From assembly GCA_046328115.1 (NCBI GenBank), contig JAXLXE010000003.1, positions 248,001 to 312,000 on the forward strand: a DNA stretch of 64,000 nt, in the 5' to 3' direction. The notes below the pieces were generated by a model. That model saw nothing but the letters and a program-made list of their open reading frames with translations. It was not told the DNA's origin and did not search any database. The DNA is from JAXLXE01 sp046328115. GTDB lineage: Bacteria; Chloroflexota; UBA6077; JACCZL01. The translations under genes and the position numbers were made by a program. Positions 27,222 through 35,514 of the stretch are shown here, piece after piece (the first letter of the stretch is position 1; the number at the start of each line of letters is the position of its first letter).

Positions 27222-27320
27222 CCGCCGCGCCGAGATACCCGCTGTCACAAGGTCACAACGGGTCCCTCTCGACGAAAGTGCCTAATTTAGGGCGGGGTTT
27301 CTTAGGTGATCCGAGTCAGC

Positions 27321-28160
27321 CTACGGGCTGACCCGCACACTCACGGCAACCACGTTGCTCTCGCGCCCGGCCGAGTCCTCGCCCTGCGCGTAAAACGTCA
27401 GCGGCCCCGCCGAAGTCACCTTGAACTGCCACTGGCGGTTGCAGTCCTTGGCGCCATCACAGCTTTGCGCATACTGCGAACCGGCCTCGGTCGAAGAGCT
27501 AAGCTGGCCCTGGTCCTCACTGGCAACCCACCACCAGATCCGCTTGATGCCATCGGCGTCGTGCATCTTGACGGTGATGACCGCCGTATTTCCGGCGACC
27601 AGCGCGGCCGTGGACAGGTCGATCACGACGGACGGTGGGTCATCCCCCCGCGTGTTCGCGCTGCGCTCGGGCTTGTACTGCACAAACACGCCGTCTTCGC
27701 AGTAGCCCTCGCCACGATTGACCTTCTTCTCCTTGCGCGGGTTGTTGCACAACCGCTCGCCGCCAGAGTTCGTATCGTCCGAGTTGTCCGTGGACGTGCT
27801 CTCCACGGTGTTCTGATCGCGCGACTCAGGCGCCGGCTGGATCTCACCAGGGTTCGCGGTACGCACGTCGCCGCCCCCGCGCGAGTCGGGCGCCGGATCT
27901 ATCGTGCCCGGGGGCACGGCAATGCGCTCCACCTCACTGACGCGCGGCGTCGGTAGCGTGGGCAGCGCCGGCACGCCCGGCACCGGCGCCGGCACCGTGA
28001 ACACGGGTGCAGGCAGCGTGGGCACTGGCACTTCCGGTGGGTTCGTTCGCTGCTGAACCACAACCGCAGCCTCCGAACGGTCCAGAGAGCTCGCCAACGC
28101 CGACTGGGTGCTGGTCAGGGCCAGGGCGGTCACGAGGACGGCCATGCCGATGTGTTTCAT
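27321..28160 (-). CDS. Secreted Pro-rich protein with C-terminal Ig-like beta domain
   Basis: A 279-residue precursor with a strong signal peptide (MKHIGMAVLVTALALTSTQS, cleaved near ALA) and a perfect AGGAGG seven bases before the ATG. The middle is Pro/Val-rich with two short imperfect repeats (GTIDPAPDSRGG and GEIQPAPESRDQ). The C-terminal ~110 residues have beta-sandwich character (VVIDLSTAALVAGNTAVITV, then QWQFKVTSAGPLTFYAQGED), like an Ig-like ligand-binding domain. Four cysteines (NNP and CDG regions) could form disulfides. No function assignable; probably extracellular. Confidence 0.65.
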   Translation of the reverse strand: MKHIGMAVLVTALALTSTQSALASSLDRSEAAVVVQQRTNPPEVPVPTLPAPVFTVPAPVPGVPALPTLPTPRVSEVERIAVPPGTIDPAPDSRGGGDVRTANPGEIQPAPESRDQNTVESTSTDNSDDTNSGGERLCNNPRKEKKVNRGEGYCEDGVFVQYKPERSANTRGDDPPSVVIDLSTAALVAGNTAVITVKMHDADGIKRIWWWVASEDQGQLSSSTEAGSQYAQSCDGAKDCNRQWQFKVTSAGPLTFYAQGEDSAGRESNVVAVSVRVSP

Positions 28161-28420
28161 AGCTCGCCTCCTTCAAAGAGACTACTACACCGGCCTCGAC
28201 CGAGACCGGGACACGAGTACAGTATCCATGGGACGCGGGACCCCGCGCACCATTTCACTGTCTCCCTTGCACTAGAGAGTGACGTAGATCCCCCGCGCCG
28301 GTTCCGATTTCGTCAAGTTGTGACGTCTACTCCGCCCAACTCGCATCATTTTGAGCCGCATCCGTCCGCCACAACTCCGGTGTACGCTTCCGGTTCATAC
28401 GCCGAGACTCCGGGAGCCCC

Positions 28421-29791
28421 GTGAACGCTGACACATCCGGCCCACCGCGCATCGCCGCCCACCCCATCGACTCGCTCTTGCTGCGCGACAACTTCGGCAC
28501 GCCGGAGATCCGCGCCGTCTGGTCGGACGCTGCCACCCTGGCCTACTGGCTCCGGGCAGAGGCTGCGCTCGCTCGCGCCCAGGCAGACGTAGGGCTCATC
28601 CCCCCCGCCGCCGCCGAAGCCATCGGCCACGCCTGCCAACCGGAGATCATTGACTGGCCGGCTCTCCAGCGCGGGGCTGAGCTTGTCGGCTACCCCATCC
28701 TCACCCTGGTGCGGCAGATAGCGGCAGCCGCAGGAGCAGAGGCGGGCCGCTACGTCCACTGGGGCGCCACTACGCAGGACATCATGGACACGGCCACGTC
28801 GCTCCAGCTCCGCGACACGCGCCTGCTCATCGCAGACGGACTGACGCGCGTGATCGATGGCCTGGTCGGGCTCACCCGCAAGCACCGCCACACCGTCATG
28901 GCCGGCCGCACCCACGGCCAACAGGCCCTCCCCATCACCTTCGGCTACAAGCTCGCCGTCTTCGTCGCCGAGCTCAGGCGACACCAGTCGCGACTCGCGG
29001 ACGCGGGGCGGCGCGCCGAGCTGGTCCAGTTCGCCGGCGCCGCGGGCACGCTAGCATCCGTCGGGCCGAAGGGTCTGGGCGCGCAGGCCCGCATGGCGGA
29101 GCTGCTTGATCTGGGCCAACCTGAAATCTCCTGGCACACCGCCCGCGACGGAATCGCTGAGTTTGCCTGTGTGCTCGGCCTCATCACGGGAACGCTCGCC
29201 AAATTTGCGCAGGAAGTCGCGTTCCTCCAACGGACCGAGATCGGCGAGGTGGAGGAGGGTTTCGTCCCCGGCCGCGGCGGCTCCAGCACGATGCCCCAGA
29301 AGCGCAATCCCATCGCCAGCGAGGCCATCATCGGCGCCGCGCGCCAGGTCCGCCAGCTCGTCCCCGCCCTCCTGGACGGCATGCTGCACGACAATGAGCG
29401 AGCCACCGGCCCCTGGCACGGGGAGTGGCTGGCGTTGCCTGAAGCGTGCGTCCTCACCCACGGCATCGTTGCCAAAGCCGTTGAAATCGTCAGCGGACTC
29501 ACCGTCAAACCAGAGCGCATGCGCCAGAACCTGGACCTTACCCACGGACTCATCAGTTCAGAAGCTGTCATGATGGCGCTCGCCCCCACGCTCGGCCGCC
29601 AGGAGGCCCACGACGTGGTCTACGATGCCTCCATGGCCGCCATCCAGAAAGGCACCACCCTGCGTCAGGAGCTGCTCGCGGATCAGCGCATCGCGTCCCG
29701 CGTGGACGCCGCCACCATCGACCGCCTGATCGACCCGGCCAACTATCTGGGCCTCGCCGTCGAGTTCGTAGACCGAGTGGTAGGCCAGTGA
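28421..29791 (+). CDS. Fumarase/aspartase-superfamily lyase, PcaB or PurB type
   Basis: A 456-residue helical lyase of the fumarase/aspartase superfamily. The catalytic loop GGSSTMPQKRNPIASE is intact, and GATTQDIMDTATSLQLRD and AGRTHGQQALPITFGYKLA are the other two conserved blocks. GGGAG lies five bases before the GTG start. With pcaHG nearby and a C-terminal length of 456 residues, 3-carboxy-cis,cis-muconate cycloisomerase (PcaB) is favoured over adenylosuccinate lyase (PurB), but the two look alike by eye. The stop overlaps the next start (GTGA). Confidence 0.78.
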   Translation: MNADTSGPPRIAAHPIDSLLLRDNFGTPEIRAVWSDAATLAYWLRAEAALARAQADVGLIPPAAAEAIGHACQPEIIDWPALQRGAELVGYPILTLVRQIAAAAGAEAGRYVHWGATTQDIMDTATSLQLRDTRLLIADGLTRVIDGLVGLTRKHRHTVMAGRTHGQQALPITFGYKLAVFVAELRRHQSRLADAGRRAELVQFAGAAGTLASVGPKGLGAQARMAELLDLGQPEISWHTARDGIAEFACVLGLITGTLAKFAQEVAFLQRTEIGEVEEGFVPGRGGSSTMPQKRNPIASEAIIGAARQVRQLVPALLDGMLHDNERATGPWHGEWLALPEACVLTHGIVAKAVEIVSGLTVKPERMRQNLDLTHGLISSEAVMMALAPTLGRQEAHDVVYDASMAAIQKGTTLRQELLADQRIASRVDAATIDRLIDPANYLGLAVEFVDRVVGQ

Positions 29792-30462
29792 CCGCTCGCG
29801 CGGACCAGCCGCTCGCCCGCCTGGTCTCAATCCAGGTCGGCCTTCCACGCATCAGAGGGAATCCGTCTGTGTCTGCTGGTCCAGACGGCGTCTGGACCAG
29901 CGGCATCTTCAAGGAGCCGGTAGCTGGAGCAGTCTGGCTGCGGACCACAAACCTTGATGGCGACGGTCAGGCTGACCTCACCAACCACGGCGGCCCAGAC
30001 AAGGCGGTCCTCGTCTACTCCGCGGATCACTATCCCAGGTGGACCGCGGAGCTCAGCCGCGACGATCTGCCGCACGGTGCCTTCGGTGAGAACTTCACGG
30101 TCGCCGGCCTGGACGAGCTCACCGTCTGCATCGGAGACACCTTTCAGATCGGCGCCGCACACGTCCAGGTCAGCCAGCCGCGTCAGCCGTGCTGGAAGCT
30201 GGAGCGGCGGCTTCGCCACCCCGGCATGATTGGACTGGTCCAGGCCACCTCGCGCTCCGGCTGGTACGTCCGAGTGCTCCGGGAGGCTCAGGTCGCGCCA
30301 GATACGCCCGTCACGCTCCTCCATCGCCCACACCCTGAGTGGACTATTGCCCGCGCCAGCCAGGCCATGCGCTACCGCCTGGAGCAGCCCGCGGAGGCCG
30401 CGGCCCTGGGGTGCTGCCCGGAGCTGGCCACCTCCTGGCGCAGCCGTCTGCCAGTCGCCTGA
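29788..30462 (+). CDS. MOSC-domain protein, YiiM-like
   Basis: A 224-residue MOSC protein, a domain of molybdenum-cofactor-dependent sulfur-transfer and N-hydroxyl-reduction enzymes. Family marks are LTNHGGPDKAVLVYSADHY, GAFGENFTVAGLDE and a cysteine at QPRQPCWKLERR, the typical Mo-cofactor/sulfur-handling region. The start GTG overlaps the upstream lyase stop by four bases. The partner enzyme is unknown, and no Moco biosynthesis genes are seen nearby. Confidence 0.85.
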   Translation: MTARADQPLARLVSIQVGLPRIRGNPSVSAGPDGVWTSGIFKEPVAGAVWLRTTNLDGDGQADLTNHGGPDKAVLVYSADHYPRWTAELSRDDLPHGAFGENFTVAGLDELTVCIGDTFQIGAAHVQVSQPRQPCWKLERRLRHPGMIGLVQATSRSGWYVRVLREAQVAPDTPVTLLHRPHPEWTIARASQAMRYRLEQPAEAAALGCCPELATSWRSRLPVA

Positions 30463-30477
30463 GCTACGCCCGGCGCG

Positions 30478-31944
30478 TCAGCGCGGCGGCGCTAGGTTCG
30501 CCGGTGCCTCGCACGTACGCTCCGGAGCCAGCGTGAGGCTCACCCCAGAGCAGTGGATGAACGCCCGCGTACTAGAGCCTTCCGGCCACGCAATCTCGTA
30601 CCACACCGGGCTACGTTCGCTGGCCGGTATCGCCGCGTCCGTGGGCGTGTCGCCGCGCACGCGGCCCCGCGCCTGGATCTCCTTCCGCGGCCCCTCCGCA
30701 GCCAACGTAGCCGCCACCGTCGAGCTGAGTCGCGGCTCAACCCGCACCCTCACCGAGGCGCCGGGCCGCTGGACAATCAGCAGCGGCGCCGCTGTCGGGC
30801 TCGCCGACGGCGCCGGCTCGATGACCGTCCCCGCTGCTGGCGCCGCCGCCACGGGAGTGGCGATCGTCACAACGGCCGCCGGGCTGGCTGTCACGGCCGG
30901 CTTAGGCCGCGGCACCGGTCGGGCCGGCTCCAGGAGCGGTCCCAGCACCAGCCGCAGCACCCAGAACGTGGCGATCGCAGCCACTGTCGCGATGATGACC
31001 AGCGGATACGGTGGCACAGTAAGCATCGTCGGCTCCGGTCGCTCGGCAGGCGCGGGGTCAGCCCCAGCCAGTGGCTCCGGTGCAGGCGGATCCGGAACCG
31101 CGGCGGGCGCAGCGGCAGGGGTCGACTCGTGCAGCGGCGCCAGGCACGCCACCACCACCTTCACACTGTCCGGCGCGCCGCGCGCCACAGCCTGCTCCAC
31201 CAGCGCCTCGGCCGCTCTCTGCGGCACCTGGCTCGCCAACGCAATCACGTCGGCATCCGGTAGCAGCCGGAACAGCGCGTCTGACCCCACCATCAGGCAG
31301 TCACCGGCCTTGAGTCGTCCCTGGGCAAAGTCCACCACGATCTGTGGATACGTGCCCAGATGCCGTGTGCCCGCGGCGCCTCGCTCAACGGCCGGCTGCA
31401 CCGGCGCGGAAACGTCGCTGTCATCGCGCGTCACCCTGAAGACCCGTCCATCGCGAATCAGGCACGCGCGCGCGTCACCCACGTGCGCAACAAACAGGTC
31501 CGGCCCCCGGATCACCATCGCCGTCAGCGCGGTTGCCATTCCGGCTCGCTCAGGCGAGCGTCGAGCCGCCCGATACACCTCGCCGTTCGCCATCTTCACC
31601 GCGTCAACAATCGCGGCCCCGGCGTCTCGCTCGTCAGCGGCGTCATCTCCCGCCAGGTAAAACGCGTCTGCCGCGGCCATGATGGCCAGTTTGCTTGCCG
31701 CCATAGCTGCCGGCCGCGCGGAGCCGCTGTCCGCCACGATGCCCAGCCAACCGCCGGTACGCGCGCGGCGCGACGTGGCCGGCTCCGCGAACACCGCCTC
31801 CTCAAACGCGGCGCGTCGCGGCCCCGCGGCCGCCGCGGAGCCAACGGCAAGCCGCCAGTCCCCCGACTCGTCAGGCCCGTTCGCAGGGAACGGACCGGCC
31901 GCGGCTAACGGGTCTGGGCCTGCCCGGTAGCGCGGGTCGATCAT
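30478..31944 (-). CDS. PP2C-type phosphatase domain, one TM helix and SH3-like C-terminus
   Basis: About 488 residues from ATG 31944. The N-terminal domain is a PP2C-like phosphatase: LGIVADSGSARP in place of the usual DGMGGH motif, then AGMATALTAMVI and VAHVGDARACLIR. The first acidic motif is altered, so metal binding may be reduced. A single TM helix (PLVIIATVAAIATFWVLRLV, around residue 340) separates it from an extracellular Pro/Ala-rich linker and an SH3b-like tail (PGASVRVRVEPRLSS) that might bind wall peptides. It follows a small membrane gene with an ATGA overlap. It could counteract a Ser/Thr kinase such as the one at 37155. Confidence 0.78.
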   Translation of the reverse strand: MIDPRYRAGPDPLAAAGPFPANGPDESGDWRLAVGSAAAAGPRRAAFEEAVFAEPATSRRARTGGWLGIVADSGSARPAAMAASKLAIMAAADAFYLAGDDAADERDAGAAIVDAVKMANGEVYRAARRSPERAGMATALTAMVIRGPDLFVAHVGDARACLIRDGRVFRVTRDDSDVSAPVQPAVERGAAGTRHLGTYPQIVVDFAQGRLKAGDCLMVGSDALFRLLPDADVIALASQVPQRAAEALVEQAVARGAPDSVKVVVACLAPLHESTPAAAPAAVPDPPAPEPLAGADPAPAERPEPTMLTVPPYPLVIIATVAAIATFWVLRLVLGPLLEPARPVPRPKPAVTASPAAVVTIATPVAAAPAAGTVIEPAPSASPTAAPLLIVQRPGASVRVRVEPRLSSTVAATLAAEGPRKEIQARGRVRGDTPTDAAIPASERSPVWYEIAWPEGSSTRAFIHCSGVSLTLAPERTCEAPANLAPPR

Positions 31945-32189
31945 CTCAGCACCAACACCCACGCAATGAAGATGACCACGCCAATCGTGGCCCCAATCAC
32001 CGCGGAGGTCAGCGCGGCAACGGGGGTAGTTCCCACAGAGGCCAGCCAGCGGACGAGAGTGGATGCGCGATCTTCAGCCATGTCCCTGACGTCTCGTTGG
32101 TACTGCCCCGGCGCGTCCACGCGCACCACCCGCTCCCACGAATGGATCAACTCCCAGTGTTGGGCGTGGTTCTGATCCGCGAGCTCCAC
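31941..32189 (-). CDS. Small C-tail-anchored membrane protein
   Basis: The last ~30 residues (TTPVAALTSAVIGATIGVVI then FIAWVLVLR) form one TM helix at the very end of the protein. I propose a GTG start at 32189 (82 residues), giving a polar N-terminal region rich in Trp, Glu and Arg; a shorter start at 32081 would leave 46 residues. The stop overlaps the start of the PP2C gene as ATGA, suggesting translational coupling. No family recognised. Confidence 0.5.
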   Translation of the reverse strand: MELADQNHAQHWELIHSWERVVRVDAPGQYQRDVRDMAEDRASTLVRWLASVGTTPVAALTSAVIGATIGVVIFIAWVLVLR

Positions 32190-32359
32190 GCCCGGCGGCC
32201 AAAAATCCTGCCCGGGGCTACGGCGTGCCCCCACTATGATATGGGGGACACGGTCGCTCCGGGAGCGCCCTGCGTTTTGGGGCCCCTGCCACGTGAACGG
32301 CAGAGAGGCCGGCGTGGGCCCGGGTACGGCCCTTCTCCGGAGAGGCACCAGACCGCGCG

Positions 32360-33019
32360 ATGTCCCAGCATCCAGACCCACCCGCCCATCGGCCGCCGTG
32401 GACCCTGGCTGCCGGCGCCCTCGCCGGCTTCGCGGTGATCGCGGCACTCGTCCTCGCCGGTTGGACCCACGACCTTGATCTGGGCGTCACCACGCTGCTC
32501 CAGAAGGCGGACAGCCCGGCTTTTCGCGCGTTCATGGTGGCCGTCAGCGCTCCTGGCTACTCGCCCACTGTCATCGTCGTCATTGCCCTAGTCGTGGCCA
32601 CGCTAGCGCTGTTGCGGGCGTGGCGTGCCACTTCATTTGCCGTATTGGCGGCCTGCTCCACGTTTCTCACGGAAATCGTCAAGGCCATCGTGGGGCGACC
32701 CAGGCCCACGCCAGACCTTGTCCTCGTGCACGAGCCCCGTCTGGACTTTGGCTTCCCAAGCGGCCACACCCTGTTCTACACCGCCTTTTTTGGGTTCCTG
32801 GCCTACCTCTGCCTCGTCCGCGCTCGGCCCCGCTGGCCCACCCGCGCCGTGGGCAGCGCCTCCCTGGCGCTCGTGGCATTGATCGGCCCATCGCGCGTCT
32901 GGCTCGGGGAGCACTGGGTAACGGACGTCGCGGCAGCGTACCTGCTCGGCACAGCCTATCTGGCTCTAGTGATCCACTGGTTCGCGTCACCCGGTGCCAC
33001 GTCTCAGACCGGATCCTAA
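32360..33019 (+). CDS. PAP2-family membrane phosphatase
   Basis: A 219-residue inner-membrane enzyme with six hydrophobic helices. The three PAP2 motifs are intact: KAIVGRPRP, PSGH (in FGFPSGHTLFY), and SRVWLGEHWVTD with the catalytic His. These enzymes dephosphorylate lipid or prenyl diphosphates such as undecaprenyl pyrophosphate and phosphatidic acid. It is divergent from the minus-strand PP2C pair and directly upstream of the two-component genes, which may or may not be linked in function. Confidence 0.9.
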   Translation: MSQHPDPPAHRPPWTLAAGALAGFAVIAALVLAGWTHDLDLGVTTLLQKADSPAFRAFMVAVSAPGYSPTVIVVIALVVATLALLRAWRATSFAVLAACSTFLTEIVKAIVGRPRPTPDLVLVHEPRLDFGFPSGHTLFYTAFFGFLAYLCLVRARPRWPTRAVGSASLALVALIGPSRVWLGEHWVTDVAAAYLLGTAYLALVIHWFASPGATSQTGS

Positions 33020-33033
33020 GCCGGGCTGATCGC

Positions 33034-33054
33034 CGTTCAGGAATCGTTCAGGAA
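33034..33054 (+). promoter_or_regulatory. Direct-repeat boxes, probable response-regulator site
   Basis: CGTTCAGGAA is repeated with an 11-base period (33034-33043 and 33045-33054), the spacing used by OmpR/PhoB-type regulators to bind as tandem dimers. It lies 72 bases before the start of the response-regulator gene. A matching pair (TTCAG, 11-base period) lies upstream of the secreted protein gene at 35515. Autoregulation is the obvious reading. Confidence 0.6.
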
Positions 33055-33125
33055 GTGATCCGGCCGCCATCAGGTTGCGGAGACATGCTTAGAACGGCGC
33101 AAGAACGGCGCGGAGTAACCCGACA

Positions 33126-33818
33126 ATGCAGATGACGGACACAGTTGAGAACCCGCTGCGGATTCTCGTGGTGGACGACGAAGAGCCGATTCTTGACTTC
33201 GTCGAGCTGGGATTGCGCTACGAGGGGTTTGAAGTTGAGCTGGCGGCCGATGGACCCGCCGCCTTGGACCGCGTCGCCCGCCGCAGACCTGACCTCGTGG
33301 TGCTTGACCTCAACCTCCCAGGCGTGGATGGAATAGATGTCTGCCGCCAGATTCGCAAATCGTGCGACGTTCCCATCATCATGCTCACGGCACGCGCGGA
33401 CGTCGACGAACGAGTGGCCGGCCTCGAGGCCGGCGCGGATGACTATCTGCCAAAGCCCTTCAAGTTCAAGGAGCTGCTCGCGCGAGTGCGGGCGGTCCTC
33501 CGCCGCCGCACCCCGCTCGTGGAGCGGGTGCTGCGCCATGGCTCCGTCCAGCTCAACCGTGACACGCGCGAAGTCCTCGTAGACGCGCGCCCCGCCGCGC
33601 TGACACCACGAGAGTTCGAACTGCTGGAGCTCTTCCTCCTGCACCCCCGCCAGGTGCTCAGCCGCACCGTCCTCCTCGATCGCATCTGGGGCACGGACTA
33701 CCTGGGTGACGGCAACCTCATCGAGGCCCACATCAGCGCCCTCCGCGACAAGCTGGGAGACAAAGACCGCAAAGTCATCAGAACCGTACGCGGCGTGGGC
33801 TACGCCCTGGGCGGGTGA
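33126..33818 (+). CDS. OmpR/PhoB-family response regulator
   Basis: A 230-residue DNA-binding response regulator. The receiver domain keeps the acidic pocket DD (17-18), the phospho-acceptor Asp61 in LVVLDLNLP, Thr and Lys in MLTARAD and YLPKPFKFKE; the C-terminal winged helix has TPREFELLELFLLHP and IWGTDYLGDGN and ends in VIRTVRGVGYALGG. The stop overlaps the kinase start by four bases. A GGAG lies ten bases before the ATG. Direct repeats at 33034-33054 probably bind it. Confidence 0.92.
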   Translation: MQMTDTVENPLRILVVDDEEPILDFVELGLRYEGFEVELAADGPAALDRVARRRPDLVVLDLNLPGVDGIDVCRQIRKSCDVPIIMLTARADVDERVAGLEAGADDYLPKPFKFKELLARVRAVLRRRTPLVERVLRHGSVQLNRDTREVLVDARPAALTPREFELLELFLLHPRQVLSRTVLLDRIWGTDYLGDGNLIEAHISALRDKLGDKDRKVIRTVRGVGYALGG

Positions 33819-35401
33819 GCAGTCACCCCACCCAGCCATCCGCGACCTCGCCGGCCGTCAGTCCAGGACGTGCCGATCCGCGCACGTGGCCCATCCGTTG
33901 GCGGCTCACCGCCATCAATGCGACGTTGCTGGCGCTCACCCTGGCAGTGCTGGGCGTAGCCCTCCTCTCCCAGCTAGACACCGTCCTCGTCCGCATCTCC
34001 ACCGACCGCCTGCGAGATCAGGCACTGGCCGTCATCGCCCGCGAGACTGGTGCGCGCCCGCCAGCGCCACCGCCCCCACCGCCGTCGGGGAAAGCCCCGC
34101 CGGCGCCGCGCTTCGAGGGCCCCCCACCGCCCGGCGAGCCCCCCTTCCCGCCGCGCTTTGAGGCCCCCCCACCCATCCCTCCTGTCGCGGAGCCCATCCG
34201 CGTGGCGCGTGCTCTGGTCCGCGATCTGTCGGGCCGCGACACCCACGTCGCCATCTTCGCCGCCGACGGCACACCGCTCTTCCAGAGCGAAGCCCCGCCC
34301 GGCGCGCCGCCCTGGCCGCTCGCGCCACCCGATCTGGCCGCCAGGGCGCTCGCCGGGGAGGAGGCCATGCAGGTCCTCGGACAGGAGTGGCGACGAGTGC
34401 TCGTACTCGTGCTGCCGCTTCGAGGGAATGAGCTGCGCCCAGGCGGCGTCGTCCAGCTCTCCACCTCGCTCGAGCTTGTGGACGCCGTACAACGGACACT
34501 GCGCACCATCCTCATCGCTGGAGCCCTGGTCGCCACGCTGGTCGCCTGCGCCATCGGCGTCACCGCCGCCCGGCGCGCTCTGCGTCCTCTCGAGGCCATG
34601 CTCGCGGCCATCAGGAGAATCGGCAGCACGGATCTCAGCCAGCGCATCCATCTGGGGCGTCGCGACGAGATCGGCGAGGTCGCGGATGCCTTCGATGCCA
34701 TGCTCGACCGGGTAGAGCGCGCGTTCAATACGCAGAAGCAGTTCGTCGGCGACGCCGCCCATGAGCTGCGAACCCCGCTCACCGCCCTCGGCGGCATGGT
34801 TGAGATGCTCCAGATGGGCGCCGACCGTGGTGACGAGGCCACGGTCCGCCGCATGCTCGCCTCCATGTCCAGAGAGGTTGATCGTCTCACCCGCCTGGTC
34901 AACGACCTCCTCACGCTCTCCAGGCCCCCAGGCGAGACAGGCGCCACGCACACCACCGTGCAAATGCGTGACGTTGTCGAGTCCATCGGTGAGCACGCCC
35001 GTCTCACCGCCACCGGGCAGAACGTGCAGGTCTCGGTCACGGGTGATCCCGTCGTACGCGGCAGCGCGGACGATCTAGGCCGGGCCATCCGGAACGTCGT
35101 GGACAACGCGGTGGCCCATACGCCGGCGGACGCGGTGGTGTTGATCGAGCTCACCAGCGACCCCGGCGTGTGCCGGGTCATAGTCCGCGATGAAGGGACG
35201 GGTATCGCGCCGGAAGATCTGCCCCGCATTTTTGAGCGCTTCTACCGGGCAGACCGCTCGCGCTCGCGCCAGCGCGGGGGCGCCGGGCTCGGCCTGGCCA
35301 TCACGCGCGAGATCGTGGACGCCCACGGCGGCAAGATCATGGCGGAGAGCACGCCCGGGGTCGGCACCACCGTCACGTTCCTGCTACCCCTGTCTGGCTG
35401 A
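33815..35401 (+). CDS. HAMP-containing sensor histidine kinase with Pro-rich sensor domain
   Basis: A 528-residue inner-membrane sensor kinase. TM1 covers about residues 33-52 and TM2 about 230-250, enclosing an external domain of roughly 180 residues whose first part (81-123) is almost pure Pro, Ala, Gly and Glu. A HAMP linker follows, then HisKA with His316 in DAAHELRTPLTALGG and a HATPase_c domain with N-, G1- and G2-type boxes (RNVVDNAVAHTPAD, DEGTGIAPEDLPRIFERF, GAGLGLAI). It phosphorylates the preceding regulator. GTG start overlapping the regulator stop. The Pro-rich stretch may be a wall-spanning spacer or ligand site. Confidence 0.9.
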   Translation: MSSHPTQPSATSPAVSPGRADPRTWPIRWRLTAINATLLALTLAVLGVALLSQLDTVLVRISTDRLRDQALAVIARETGARPPAPPPPPPSGKAPPAPRFEGPPPPGEPPFPPRFEAPPPIPPVAEPIRVARALVRDLSGRDTHVAIFAADGTPLFQSEAPPGAPPWPLAPPDLAARALAGEEAMQVLGQEWRRVLVLVLPLRGNELRPGGVVQLSTSLELVDAVQRTLRTILIAGALVATLVACAIGVTAARRALRPLEAMLAAIRRIGSTDLSQRIHLGRRDEIGEVADAFDAMLDRVERAFNTQKQFVGDAAHELRTPLTALGGMVEMLQMGADRGDEATVRRMLASMSREVDRLTRLVNDLLTLSRPPGETGATHTTVQMRDVVESIGEHARLTATGQNVQVSVTGDPVVRGSADDLGRAIRNVVDNAVAHTPADAVVLIELTSDPGVCRVIVRDEGTGIAPEDLPRIFERFYRADRSRSRQRGGAGLGLAITREIVDAHGGKIMAESTPGVGTTVTFLLPLSG

Positions 35402-35420
35402 CGCTCATTCTCGGCAGCGC

Positions 35421-35441
35421 CGTTCAGCCAACCTTCAGGTT
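35421..35441 (+). promoter_or_regulatory. Second response-regulator-type direct repeat
   Basis: TTCAG occurs at 35423-35427 and again at 35434-35438, the same 11-base period as the repeat upstream of the regulator gene, and TCAGGTTGCG recurs in both regions (33069-33078 and 35435-35444). It sits 74 bases before the next start codon, so the secreted protein gene is a likely target of the same regulator. Confidence 0.55.
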
Positions 35442-35514
35442 GCGCAGGCCCGCCCTCCAGACGCGACATCCAGACTGAAGTCGGCGCCCCAACGGCGCTG
35501 TATCGGGAGGTTGC

